In this document: piece by piece, positions 46,972-58,640 of the stretch | Layout of the letters: each line of letters starts with the position of its first letter | How positions within the stretch are numbered: position 1 is the first letter of the stretch | NCBI GenBank assembly: GCA_001465935.1 | Contig: LNKV01000040.1 | Span: 310,001-374,000 of the forward strand | Direction: 5' to 3' | Source: Clarireedia homoeocarpa | Taxonomy: Eukaryota > Ascomycota > Leotiomycetes > Helotiales > Rutstroemiaceae | Length of the DNA: 64,000 bases | The notes under the pieces: generated by a model | What the model was told of the DNA's origin: nothing | What the model saw: the letters and a program-made list of their open reading frames with translations, nothing else | Databases searched by the model: none | Program-made: the position numbers and the translations under genes

Positions 46972-49073
46972 TCATCTTCGTCCCATAAACGATCTATAGA
47001 AGTGATCCGCCGCATCGCTATCCGCGCCCGCAAAGCCATTCTGCCCCATGCTCTGGCTCAATTTCTGGGCCGCTTCGACCTTCTCCTGTAGCGTCTTCGC
47101 ATTTTGATCGATCCATTGCAGTTGCATGAGATGGGAGTTGAGGACACGGACGATGTGTGAGAGCTGGTTTTTATTCGTGTTAGTATTTGTGTTACTGCGA
47201 AACAAGGCATTGATGGGAAATGGAATAAGAGGGCAATGCTTACAGGATCATCCGCCTTATTACTCTTGTTCAACGTCGCCGATGCCTCATTCATAGCATC
47301 AATCATATGCGTAAGATCTTTGCCCATCTCATCTAGTCTATCTGACAATTTCTCCGCCAGCTTGTAAGTCCTCTCACGTTCCTGATCAGGGCCTTGTAAA
47401 GTCTCGCCAACTTGATGTTTGAACATCTCGTCAATATCAGCTTCGTAGCGGTCGAGCCAAGCTGCAATTTCATCTTGTTGACTTTCCACTGATGATAGTT
47501 GGCGTTCCACTTCTGCACTGGCTCGTTCGGCTTCGAAAGTGCTGTTGTATAATTTTTGAATCTTCTCGCCATTTTCGACGAGAAGACGATCCCATTGTGC
47601 GACTTTGGTGGCTTGTTCTTGGAATTCCTTTTGGTATTTGGATAAATCGGACGCCCATCGGGTGATGATCTCATCCATGGTTTTGTTCTTTAGACGAGAG
47701 ATCTGTGGGCTCGGCCCGGCTGTAGAAGCTCCCAAAGCTGGAGCTGCCGCACCGCCTGTAGCAGTGCTACTCGTGCCTGCACCTGCTGTCGATCCCAAGG
47801 CGCCGGATCCCGCTTGTTGGTTTAAATTGGAGGCGGGTGCGGTTGAGCTCGCAGCTGGTGTTCCCGAACTTGCGGGCGCTGTAGTCTTGGGCCCGAAAAG
47901 ACCACCAAGACTTGGTGTTGACGCAGTAGCAGCAGGGGTGGATGTGGTTGTGGCGGCACTCGAAGTTGCATTTCCGAAAAGAGATGGTGTCTGCGCGGGG
48001 GCAGATGAGGCGGGCGTTGATGTGGTGGTCGTGGTAGGTTTTCCAAATAACGTAGTGGCAGGCGCAGCAGCTGGAGTTGATGATCCTTGTGATGTAGCGG
48101 TACTGGCTGTTGGAGTGGCAGATCCAAGATTAAAAGCCGCGGCTGTTTTTGATGCATCAGTCGCAGGGGCTGATGCAGGCGTTGAGCTACCTGCTGCCGG
48201 CTTGGCTCCAAATAGCCCCCCAGCAGCAGGCTTTGATGCCGTACCACCAAACAAGCCGCCGCTTGGTGCTGCAGCTGAAGCGCCAGAGAAGAGTCCACCT
48301 GCGGGAGCTGACGTAGTAGGTGTCTGTGCAGGTTGTGTCGTTGCGGCGGGTTTTGATGCGCTAAAAAGTCCTCCTGTAGATTGTTGGCCACTGAACAAAT
48401 TGCTTGTACTTGCGGCTGGAGCATTGCTCGTAGGAGGTGGTCCTGCAGGGGTTGTGGATGCGAAGGAGAACGGCTGCTTGGCCGGAGCTGGAGTAGTTGA
48501 TCCCAAAGCAGGCGCAGTTGGAGCGCTTGTTCCTGGTGTGCCAAATAGTCCTCCCGTTGCTCCTGGTGCAGTCTTGTTCAAGCCCCCAAAGAGGTTCCCA
48601 GTAGGCGTAGCAGGCTTGTTTTCTTGTCCTGGCGTTGAAGCAGCTCCATCGGCCTTCGGTTGTCCAAAAGCACCAAATGAAGGTGTAGTCGTTGCACCCC
48701 CACCAAAGAGACCACCCCCTGCTGTAGTTGTTGGTGTCGTAGTGGCTGCAGCATTTCCGAAACTGAAAGATGGTTGACCTGGAGCATTTCCTGTGCTTTG
48801 TCCGAAGAGACCACCTGCTGGTTTAGCTGCATCCTGATTCGTAGCTCCCCCCGCTCCGCCAAATAATCCTGTTCCAGCTGGTTTGGGGGAACCAAAAGCG
48901 CTTGTTCCTCCTGCTGCACCGCCAAAGAGAGGTGTTGATGAAGCCCCAGATGTAGCTGTAGTAGATCCAAAGAGCCCACCGCCAGCAGAGCTCTTAGGTG
49001 TATTATTTGCTGCTCCACTACCAAATAAATTCGAGCTTCCCCCGGCTCCTGCATTGCCAAAGCTGAAGGACAT
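46972..49073 (-). CDS. NSP1: Nucleoporin NSP1 (FG repeat)
   Basis: FG-repeat nucleoporin of the central channel. Two exons, 47244-49073 and 46972-47163, joined across an 80-nt intron (GTAAGC to ACCAG), give 673 residues. The first 445 residues are FG-type repeats with GLFG, NLFG and SLFG units in a Thr/Ser/Ala/Pro-rich spacer, starting MSFSFGNAGAGGSSNLFG. The C-terminal part is the conserved Nsp1 coiled coil, which binds the Nup57 and Nup49 or Nup82 partners: MDEIITRWASDLSKYQKEF, LLVENGEKIQKLYNST, AWLDRYEADIDEMFKHQ and, across the splice, NKADDP/LSHIVRVLNSHLMQLQ. The biased codon content leaves a 390-codon frame open on the opposite strand, which is a shadow. Confidence 0.95.
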
Positions 49074-49549
49074 CTCTAAAGTATTTCGATAATGGAATGG
49101 AAAGTCGAATTGGAAGGAGGAAACTTTTCGATGCTTGTTGATTGTCGATCCTAGGAGCTTGTTTCCTGCGGAGAAAATGGAAAGATCAGCAAGCTAATAT
49201 CAGAAGCTGGATGGCCGATTAAAGTTACAGCTTCTACAACAATTGAATTGATTTAATGAATCTTGCGCATTTCAATTCAATAGCGTTTGAGACTGTTTAT
49301 TGATATCTTTTCGTTTCCCTTTGACCAGGCGCGACAACTTTTGGGTACTCGCGCTTCTTTCAAAATTTAAGCGAGTTTGGAACATCAGAAGCCTGCTTGG
49401 AAGTCTAGAACCAAAAGGGTGCAGTGCTGTTGTTCACTGTTCCCTCAAGACTTTTCTTGTTGATGCTCTGTTGGCATAGTCAACGTGCCTCTAACAAGCC
49501 ATCATTATCCATCGATTTAGGATTATTGAAGTTGTCATTTCAAACAATT
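49074..49549. promoter_or_regulatory. Divergent promoter of NSP1 and DUF5102 gene
   Basis: 476 bases between two divergently transcribed genes. No coding frame. Not further resolved. Confidence 0.5.
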
Positions 49550-51325
49550 ATGGCTGAGGACGACCATGGAAATCTAGAACCTCCTCCAAGAACGAGCATA
49601 GATGATCCCGGAGCGCACGAGTTAGGTAAGATTGCGATTAAAGCGATTTATTCTATTTACACGGAAGCCAATTCGTTCTAACTTGTGTTTCCTTTTATAC
49701 AGAATCGTCGGATTCCTCAGACGACCATTTCTCAGATGCGCAATCGGGTGTCAACCCTTCTACCACTGCATCCCCCACGGTCCCCACTACCCGCATCGAG
49801 AAGGTCGACGACGAACCAAGTTATGGAGAGGTTCCAGGAACTGAAGCATACAACAAGAGAGTTGAGGATGCAGAGCCTGACGAGATAGCCATGGCTCCCG
49901 AGTACAACGGCCCAACACTAGCCAGACGACCGTCAACTCCCGGCGACCTTCCAATCCCCACCACAGTTGTGGAAAAGGTTGACCCTGATACCCCGAGTCA
50001 TGGAGAGGTTCCCGGAACACCTGCTCACGAAAAGCGGAAAGCAGATGCAGTTCCAGACTTGGTATTGAAGACAACCCCCGGCCGCAGTCGTTCTGATACC
50101 ACCAATACTACGAGATCCAGAGCTGGCAGTACGCCGGGAGATCTACCAATTCCTAAGGTCAAAGTTGAGAAGATAGATGCTACCCCAAGTCATGGAGAAG
50201 TGCCTGGCACAGCTGCGTATGAGATGCGCAAAGAGGATGCTGAACCTGATGAGCTGGTAGTCAGTGGTACTTCAGGTTAGAAATGCATTTCCCCGCACAC
50301 TGTCCGAAGGCATTGACTGAATCCAGGCCACCAGACTTAAGCCAAGACCCGCCGTCTCCTGAGACAACAGCCATGAGTGATGGACCAGAGTCTCCTGAGG
50401 CAGTGAAGCCAATCGCGACGGAAGAATATAACGAAGATGAAGATGGCGATGATGGCGGATTTGGTGATGATTTCGATGATTTCGAGGAAGGAGAAGAAGA
50501 CGCAGAATTTGGTGATTTTGACGATGGATTTCAAGAGCCTGAAGCTGCTCCTCCCCCACAGCAAATACCTGTACCACCCTCATTTGTAAGTAGCGATCTA
50601 TTTTCTCTAGATAGCAATATAACGATCTCTAACGACACTATTATTTCCAGCCTCTCCTAGACCTAGCAGATATCGAAAACCCAGAAGAAATTCGTACCGC
50701 AACAAAACCATTCCTTGAAAGCATATTCCCAACAGATACAATCGATACCTCAATCCTCCCACCCCTCAATGCGCCAAACCCAATCTTCCTCACCCCGCGC
50801 TCCGCATCTCTCTGGTCTCAACTTGTCGCCCCACCGCCGCTCCAACCACCAGACTGGATCCGATCCCGCATTCGCCGTCTCTTTCTCGTCAGTCTCGGCA
50901 TCCCCGTCTCCCTCGACGAAATCCTCCCCGCCTCATCCCAAAAGAAACTAATCCTTCCCTCCCTCTCACCCCGCTCATCCCTCGACTCGCGTCGTCTAAA
51001 ATCCACATCCACCACCTCCGTCGACTCACAATCACAGTCTCACAATTCTCGATCCGAGAGTCGGCGTCGTAAAGGTCCTCCACCAGCTCCTCAACTCGAT
51101 CTAGTTTCTGCAAGGCAGTTATGCGAGATTACAGATGAAGCACTAAATGGATTCACAATGGCCGAGCTAAAGGATCACGTAGCGAAACTGCAAGAGATGG
51201 AAGGAGTGGCAAAGGAATTGCTGGACTATTGGACGAAGCGGACAGACGAGAAATTAGGGGATAGAGAGGCCTTTGAAGGGGTTATTGAGAATCTGGTTCA
51301 GCATGCTAGGAAGGTACGGAAGTGA
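49550..51325 (+). CDS. DUF5102/Laa2-like trafficking protein
   Basis: Four exons, 49550-49625, 49703-50275, 50335-50585 and 50651-51325, give 524 residues with consistent phase. The third exon starts at CCACCAG/ACTTAAGC, because the acceptor 14 bases earlier would run into a stop. The N-terminal part has three repeats built around SHGEVPGT.A(Y/H)E.R..DA.PDE. The acidic box GFGDDFDDFEEGEEDAEFGD, with FGDFDD-type peptides, resembles adaptor-binding motifs, and the C-terminal region (IENPEEIRTATKPFLESIFP, then ARQLCEITDEALNGFTMAEL) matches the fungal DUF5102 family. Yeast Laa2 (YBL010C) of this family helps Laa1 recruit AP-1. Function here is inferred from that. Family assignment rests on my memory of the motif layout. 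Confidence 0.75.
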
Positions 51326-52133
51326 AGTGATCGAGCCAAGCGTGTTGAGAGTCCATCCAGACAACTAGATTGAGCCTGTTGCGGAATCGGACAAGAGATC
51401 CCTGAGACTTAAAATTTGGAGGCCGTCCATGTATTACTTCACACTTTGGTGTGATGAACGGAAGAGTGGAATTGGCTTGAGTCGGCTGTTTGACGGCTGG
51501 CGTCACTTAAGAAGAAGCAAGATATCCTAGCTAGCGAATGAATAGAAAGAAGAGAGAAAGACACTCACTCTATGCCCACTGTTCAGTTTTATCCCAATAC
51601 ATCACAGATCAAGTAAAGATGTGGATTGTAGTATATATAGCCTGCATTGCTATCTGCAAAAAAAAAAAGCCTAGTAGGTCTACCTCCATGAGTCCGACTC
51701 GGTATATACCATCATTGATGGATGTAATAGTATTGTGGCTGTTCCGTTATCTTAATATGATATGTTCTCCAAGTTACTAGACTTGAAAGCACCAAGTTAT
51801 TTCAAAACATCTTTACTTTGCTTCATTATCGGATCCATAGCGTCACGAACCTCACGGTGAATAATAACTTTGTATGTATGCATCCTAATTAACTCCATTC
51901 CATTGCATTGTATTGCCTAACTAAACCATGCACGCGACAGCCAGCCGCTCAGAGCAGCTCCAAGGCCCAACCAAACCAGTAGCAGCAATGAGTCGAGCTA
52001 GCCACCGAGGTCGGGTTAGAAAGTTTGGTCAAAGCATCAATCGGCCTTACTTCAAGGGAAGGAAGAAAAAGAGGAGATTGGAGGCCGCCACAAAAGCAGC
52101 TAGAGACCAACGAAGATAGAGTATCTTTTTTAT

Positions 52134-52167
<34 letters not shown>

Positions 52168-52915
52168 TAACCAGTGACCACGCAATCTCAAGTTCCAACC
52201 CATCACGCCGTTCTTCCATCTCTGTATTCAAAGGCCAACATGGTTTGAAGATCTCCAGGTCCATCGAAGAGGTGTATCGTATCAAAGAAGAAACCATGCA
52301 CACTTGAAGTCATGCCATATGCGCAACGCTGAGAGGGATCGTATTATGATGAGCCAATTTTGCAAAGAGGAAGAAGTCGAGATTCATGTTATTCCATGCA
52401 AACACATATGCCTTCCATGTAGACGCCCAGGCCGTTAAGAAGCAAGCCTTGAACTATATAAAGCAACGCTCGCGAGAAATGCAAATGTCATTGATCCGTC
52501 CTATCATATAGTAACTTTGTGAGTGAAATCCAATGCGAGAAAAGAAGCAAATCTGTCTTGGGTCGTAATGTCGTATATCGTTGAAGCAGAAATTAAATAA
52601 GGCAGACACAAACAAGTGAAGCAACCGTCAAGGCCATTTCGCATCCCGTTGAGGATGATACCATGCAATGCAAAAGTATCGAGTCGAGATGTATCCTGTG
52701 TAAGTTGACTCAAGAGATCGAATGTCATAATCGAGATAGAATTCGTATGAGCAAATAACCAGCAATAATGGGTATAGTGCGTTGGCAGAAAACCGTTAAA
52801 GAGACTTGTATCAAAGCTGCAAAGTTGTCGTCAAAATACGCGCCGAGGGGTATCCGCTAAAAGAGTTTTCGAAAACGAAGAATTGCAGAGTTGGGAAGGA
52901 CGTCACGATGCTGAC
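51326..52915. other. Convergent intergenic region, T/A tract
   Basis: About 1.6 kb. A T-run followed at once by an A-run (52135-52166) could form a hairpin. A basic 63-codon frame at 51928-52119 (RKFGQSINRPYFKGRKKKRR) has no support beyond being open. Nothing else is seen. Confidence 0.5.
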
Positions 52916-55546
52916 TTATTGCTTATAGTAGGAGTTGTTACTGTTATTGTAACCAGTGTTGTAATAGACAGGCTCCTGGGGCTGGGACTGCGTCGAGTTT
53001 TGATCATATTCGCTGTTTATCATTGAACTGCCTGGAGCTCCACGGACTGGGCGTGTAGGACTGTTCTGATAAAACTGCGACTGGGAAGTGGCGTTCTGGT
53101 ATCCGAAGCCGCTTGAATTGAAGGGCGCAGTGCTATGAGAGGTGTCGGGAGGAGTTCTGTACGATCGGATTAGCATAACGTTTAGATGGTGGTAAAAATC
53201 CCCAGCATATCGAAGCAAAGGAGCTAGCAGTAGTATTCCGACTAGGAATAAAGTTCAATAAGAACTTGACTAAGAACGGCAAACACTAATGACTAAGGAA
53301 TGTCTCGCAGCCTAAGGATGATAGGGAAGAAGTAGCTAGTGACCTGTAGTTAAACACACGCGGGGAAAGTAACATCTGTCGCACACGATCGGAACACAAA
53401 CCATAGGAGGTGGTCCATGACTGTGTGTATAAGCAACGGAGAAGGGAAAGGTTCGAAAACCGGATCTCGTAGGTGAAGAATACAATTTGTAATCGAGCTC
53501 GCACAAGTCGCGAGTCTCCTATGTAAGAAAGAGAGTCTAAACTTTTTGCGCTTTTGTGGATAACCTCGAAGATAAGAAAAGACTGCTCCGAAGCATAAGT
53601 GCATTGCTTTGCAAATAAATCTCATGGACAATTTGACTTGTCAATGGGGTGAAAGCAAGCAACTCATACGACAAGCCGAGTGATTACAGGTATGAAAGAA
53701 CGAAAACATAGAGAGCTAAGGTCATGGTCGCATGAAAAGTCTATGCTTATACATGGGCATCATTGGAAACGCAGATTCCCACCCATCCGATACTTTTGAA
53801 GTAACGCTAAGAGGAGAAACAGTTATCCAGGCATTGGACGCGAAGAAGTGAAGCCCCGAAAAATGGCAAGCCAAGTGCAGAAATACGCCATGCTATACTA
53901 AACTCCATTCGCGAAAGAAGATGCATGCTTACTATAAACTGTCAGTTTACGTAAATCTCTGACGTAGGGTAACATACCTGTATTGGTTGGAAAGTTGTAT
54001 ATGGGTTGTGTCCCTGTGGCATTCCCATGGATTGGTAATGTGGTGGGGGTGGAGCAGGTCTATATGGTGTACCGGCTGGTCCAGAGTTGTTTTGTGAACG
54101 TCCCCAGGATAAACGGACGCGAGAGTTGCCAATAGGATAACCTTGCATTTGGTTGATAGCCATCTCTGCTGCATGACGCTGGACAAATTGAACAAACCCA
54201 CATCCCTTTCCAGGAGGAATCTTGACGTATGTAATTTCCCCAAAGCCTTGGAAGAACGATCTCAATTCATCCTCGGTGACGTATCCAGATAGTCCTCCAA
54301 CGAAAACGGTAGTGTTGTTCGGGTCAGTGAACTGATTCATTGGCTGAGGTGCGCCGTAATAGCCCATAGGAGGACCTCCCATGCCATATCCACCAGGCAT
54401 ACCCATAGCGCCAGGCATGCCACCAGGCATAGGCATACCTGCTGGGCCAGAACCTCCAGACTTGTTCTTGGGAGTTGCGGTGCTGATACGCATAGGTCGG
54501 TTGCCACAGTAAACGCCTTGCATCTCGGTGAGAGCCCGCTGCTGGTCGCCCTCCTCTGCGAAGCGGACGAAACCATAACCCCTCGACATTCCCGAAATTG
54601 GATCAGTCATAATCTTAGCTGACTTGCACGAAGGAAATCTGGCTTGGAAGAGCGATACGAGAACGTACTCGTTAACCTCAGGACCCAGATCGCCAACGAA
54701 AATCGAAAATTCAGGACCACGATCATCGCTGCGAAGAGTTAGCAAGACATTTCAAAACTGCCAAGGGCATTGGAGCAAAGGAATATGAACCGGGAATCTG
54801 ACCGACGATCGGCGAGACCTCCTCCAGAAGCCCAGTTGAGCTTGAACGGTCTGCTTGTGTTGGGAATCATGGATCCATTGAGCGAGAGTGCCTTGGCTGC
54901 AGCAGCTGGTGTGGAGAAATCAATAAAACAGTAACCTGCATTTCTGTGAAACAATCAGCCAATAGTCTTTATGTAGTATCGGATAAACAAAGGCGCACCC
55001 TGAGAATTTGTCACGAATCATCTTGACGTTGACTTGCTCTCCCATACCAAACCAAACGCTTCGGATAAAATTCTCGTCAATCCATGGCTCTAGTTCTCCC
55101 ATCCTATTAAAATGATTAGCCGTGAATACACCCACTGCGAAGGGATATCAAGGATTGCATAGCGTTGAGCACAGTTCCCAACTCGCGCAATTGAATATTA
55201 TCCGTCAAGGTTCAAGGGTATCAACCCAGTCGGCATAGCCGACTCGTCGCAAACTGCGATTGCGGGGTGTCCGCAGCGGTGGTCGACGGAGTGAAGGAGA
55301 TGTTTGCAGAGACTGTACTTACCAAAGAGTGGTCTTAGCATCACCTGCGACACTACCGGCAGAGCCTTCCACACCAGCGCCTTGCTGAGCAAAAGGCGCT
55401 GGCGATCCGCCTTCTTGGCCAGGCTGCATAACTTGAGGTTGCTGTTGCTGAGGTGGCAACCCTTGAGGGGGCTGCATGGCCCCGTTACCATTGTTCTGCT
55501 CATACCCCCCTTGCTGGGAGGGATCGAATTGTGGGGCGAACGACAT
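52916..55546 (-). CDS. Three-RRM RNA-binding protein, NAM8/Csx1/TIA-1-like
   Basis: RNA-binding protein of the group that includes yeast Nam8, fission yeast Csx1 and TIA-1, acting in splice-site recognition or mRNA stability. Exons read: 55323-55546, 54999-55103, 54803-54943, 53978-54728, plus a 3' exon ending at 52916. RRM1 (TTLWMGELEPWIDENFI, RNP1 NAGYCFIDF) is near residues 72-150, RRM2 (SIFVGDLGPEVNEYVL, RNP1 RGYGFVRF) near 162-240, RRM3 (TTVFVGGLSGYVTEDEL, RNP1 KGCGFVQF) near 295-365. A Gly/Met/Pro linker separates RRM2 and RRM3. The donor of exon 3 is ambiguous (GTCAGA or GTTCAT 12 bases later). The last exon, rich in Asn, Gln and Tyr (PVYYNTGYNNSNNSYYKQ), is plausible, but its acceptor at 53155 does not match the phase after QPIQ, so a microexon or a different 3' end is likely. 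Confidence 0.85.
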
Positions 55547-56497
55547 GTTTTACTTCTTCGTAGATAGATATGTATTCGCTGAAAAGAACCCCAAGTACAG
55601 TAGTGTCAAAATGTCGAATATCGGAGCGAAGAACTCGGAAAGGTAAAGTTGAAAGTTTGACGTTCGAAATGGGTGACGAAATGGATGTATCTAAAGCCGT
55701 GTGCGCAACCTGATTCACTCAACATTAGCGCTCTGGTCAATGCTATTGCTAGATACTGAATTGTAAATATTGGCAGACCCCGTTGTGGATGAGGAGAATG
55801 GTATAGTTAGTAGTGATCGGTGGGGTATCGAGTTATTCTCTGATCAGATAAAATGTGGCGAAAAGTGAGATAGATATTGTTCTCAAAATGACAATAAACT
55901 ACTTAAACAGAATTGTTGAAATATATGCTTAGTGCTTCAGGAAGAAAAAAAAAAAAAAAAAAAGGCTATCCGTAAAAGTGCAGTGACGGATTGTCCTAGA
56001 TCTGTTGCGAAATTGCCAATTATTCATTCGGATGAAAATATTGTGAAATTTGACTCAAGGCAAACAAAGTATTGTCACTGACGCCAACAACCAAAATTCT
56101 TATTGCCTGTGCTTTACTCGACGACATTGCAGTTCAGTTTCAAGGACTCCACCGTCCACACAGCAGATCCCAGAGCACTTCTAGCATTCAGCGATCAAAT
56201 TACTACCGATCCAGAAGCTTTGTTGCATTCGTTAATGACCCCAGAGATTTTACAAGCGACCTCAAGCGACACTTCGCAGAAGAGTAGTGGCGAAAATCAT
56301 AACAAGCATCATGAGCCTCAAAACTGGGTCCAGAGGCACATACATATATGTGTATAGAGTCTTTTCAGGCATAGTGAGCTGACTTCTAGGAGTATGCTTT
56401 ATCCTGCTAGTACGCCAGTTCCCAGCTACTACCATTTCATGCCCGAGATGGTCTCCTCGCTGCTCTGATCGGGCAATAATTTACATGGAGTCGAACG

Positions 56498-56500
<3 letters not shown>

Positions 56501-56554
<54 letters not shown>
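56501..56554 (+). repeat. Poly-A run of 54 bases
   Basis: Uninterrupted A-run. It could be the tail of a long-decayed retroposed sequence, but nothing upstream is recognisable and a simple mononucleotide tract is equally likely. Length may be affected by sequencing. Confidence 0.9.
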
Positions 56555-56555
<1 letters not shown>

Positions 56556-58524
56556 ATAAAGAAAGCGTGCATATCTAGTATATCGTAATTCTTGAGAGGG
56601 GGAAATGCTAAAAGAAGACATAAGAAACTGAAGCCCTATTCTCTACACTAGATAGAATCAAGGACAGACTATCCACGTCGCCTCAATGCTCCCCCAGTCT
56701 TCGAGGACGAGAAACTCGATTGCACTACAAAATGAGTATTGAGCTAGTACAACTTCAAGTCTGTAGAAGATTCTAGGAAGATTTCTGAGCGATTGCTGCC
56801 TGCGGCAATTTCACTAAAGCCTTCGCAGGACAATAAAAGAGATTTTTCCATGTCTCATAGGAAAGCACATGTATCTTCCAGTGCGCCCCATACTTGAGAG
56901 ACACTCAAAATTGTTGACGAAAACAGCTTGTTATGACGCCTTGAGGCCATGGAAAACCGAATCTCCAGTTGTATACGCCATATATCAACTCCATGGTGGA
57001 AACACTCTATCCTGCCGCCCTGGAGCATATATGCAATGATTTCAAGGTATGCATCTGGACAAGAGCAGGGCTCAGGCCCAGATGCCCTCCGAATATCCGT
57101 TGCAATGTAGCTAGCACATTATCTTAAAATCCGGACAAGCCTTGCTTATCCTTGTATCCTGTGTCAAGAGAAGTGATCGCCCAAACTTCTCCATGAATGA
57201 TGACGTGCTTTCGCGGACAGCTGCCATGCGTTGCCGCATCAACTTTTCTGCCACATGGATTTTGCACGCACCATCCCTTTCCCGTCATATAGTAGATTCA
57301 AGCACGTATGGAGCGCGACGGTCGGCCAAGGTCCCCTTCTGCGCTGATGTCGATTTCATTCGGATTGGATTTCATAGGGTCTGCCAATTTCATTTTCGAG
57401 AAGGTAAATGCTTACCTTATGAATTCCCAACTGACCAGCTGAAGAAGGTATTTCCGGATCGCCGTATGAGATGACGGATATGTGCGATTCGAAACTAGCT
57501 GAGAAGCGAGGTCGTAGATGAGTACCCGATTCGAAGCTTTATAAGACAACGCTTGCGCCTGCGAAAAATCGAGAGATACGGAAGAGGTTGATAGCTGCTT
57601 AAGAAATTGAGGGAAGGAATCCAAATCTAGAAGAAGCACGAGTTAGTCAATTGCCATGGCTTAAAATGACAGTGATGGATTGATGTGTCGTTGAAATTTT
57701 CATGGGCCGCCGGATATGTGGACAGCTTCATTGTTGTATTCCGAGCGTTTCGTACCGATAGCTAGCACCAAGGCTAGTGGCCTTCGCCAAACGTTTGCGC
57801 CAGGAACAAAAGCACAGCTTGTCTGGCAATGCAAGCTGCCAAGTATGTGCGACAGTGAAGCTGGTGAGTGCAGGCCAAAGCAAGCACCGATTTCAGGAAA
57901 GTGGTCGTGGTTGTGGTATGTATAATGAGGGTCGCGTTGGTGGAGGAGGGGGGGGGGGGTAGAAGCTTCATGCGCGACCAGTAAGGCGCAAGGACAGAAA
58001 AATGATCTGCTTACATGTTTGGTTTGACTAGGTTAACAACTGCTACAAAAAAGTTTTTCGAGACCCGATGGGCGAAGCAGTAAATCAAACAGCGATGACG
58101 AGTATCGACAGGAAACAATTGAGGCAACTAAGCAGCAGCGCACGAGGTTGTTTCGACGAGACGAGACGATGTACGATGTACGATGCGAGAGGGCGAGGGG
58201 TTGTTGAGAAGAATGAAAGGAATTAAGGTGGGAGGCAAGGTGAGAAGTGTAAGAAAAGAGGGACGTGATCTTTGAGGAATGGGACGGTGCCTTCTAAGTT
58301 TGGCGCATGAATAGTGTGGCCAGTGTTTGAAAGAAGTAGGTAGGCGGGCGTAGAAAAAAAAGCTACCAAAAGAGCTATAAGTTTTTTTCCTTGTTAGTGT
58401 GGTGTGCGATTTTCTGGACGGCTTTAACGAGGGAAGTTAAATGCAAAATGGGCAAGTTCGCAGAAGCCACGGGAGACGCTTTTGCCCTGGAACCCGGAGA
58501 CTGTGAACTTGGTTGCTTTGCTTA

Positions 58525-58640
58525 TGGATGGGATGGGATGGGATGGATGGGATGGATGGGATGGATGGGATGGATGGATGGATGGATGGGATGCGTGAAT
58601 GGATGGGATGCGTGAATGGATGCATGGCATGGAATGGCAT
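58525..58640 (+). repeat. GGATG minisatellite
   Basis: Imperfect tandem GGGATGGATG and ATGCGTGAATGG units, producing Met/Trp/Gly-rich frames on the plus strand and His/Pro/Ser-rich frames on the minus strand that are not genes. Confidence 0.9.

Noticed and set aside
47605..48777. 390-codon plus-strand frame
   Set aside because: Exactly antisense to the NSP1 FG region; Ala/Val/Pro/Gly bias mirrors the repeat codons, so it is a shadow.
51928..52119. Basic 63-residue frame resembling a ribosomal or nuclear peptide
   Set aside because: Only openness and Lys/Arg content support it. No domain, and it lies in a convergent 3' region beside a T/A tract.
56501..56554. Poly-A tail of a retroposed gene
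   Set aside because: No recognisable gene or target duplication adjoins the run, so it is listed only as a mononucleotide tract.
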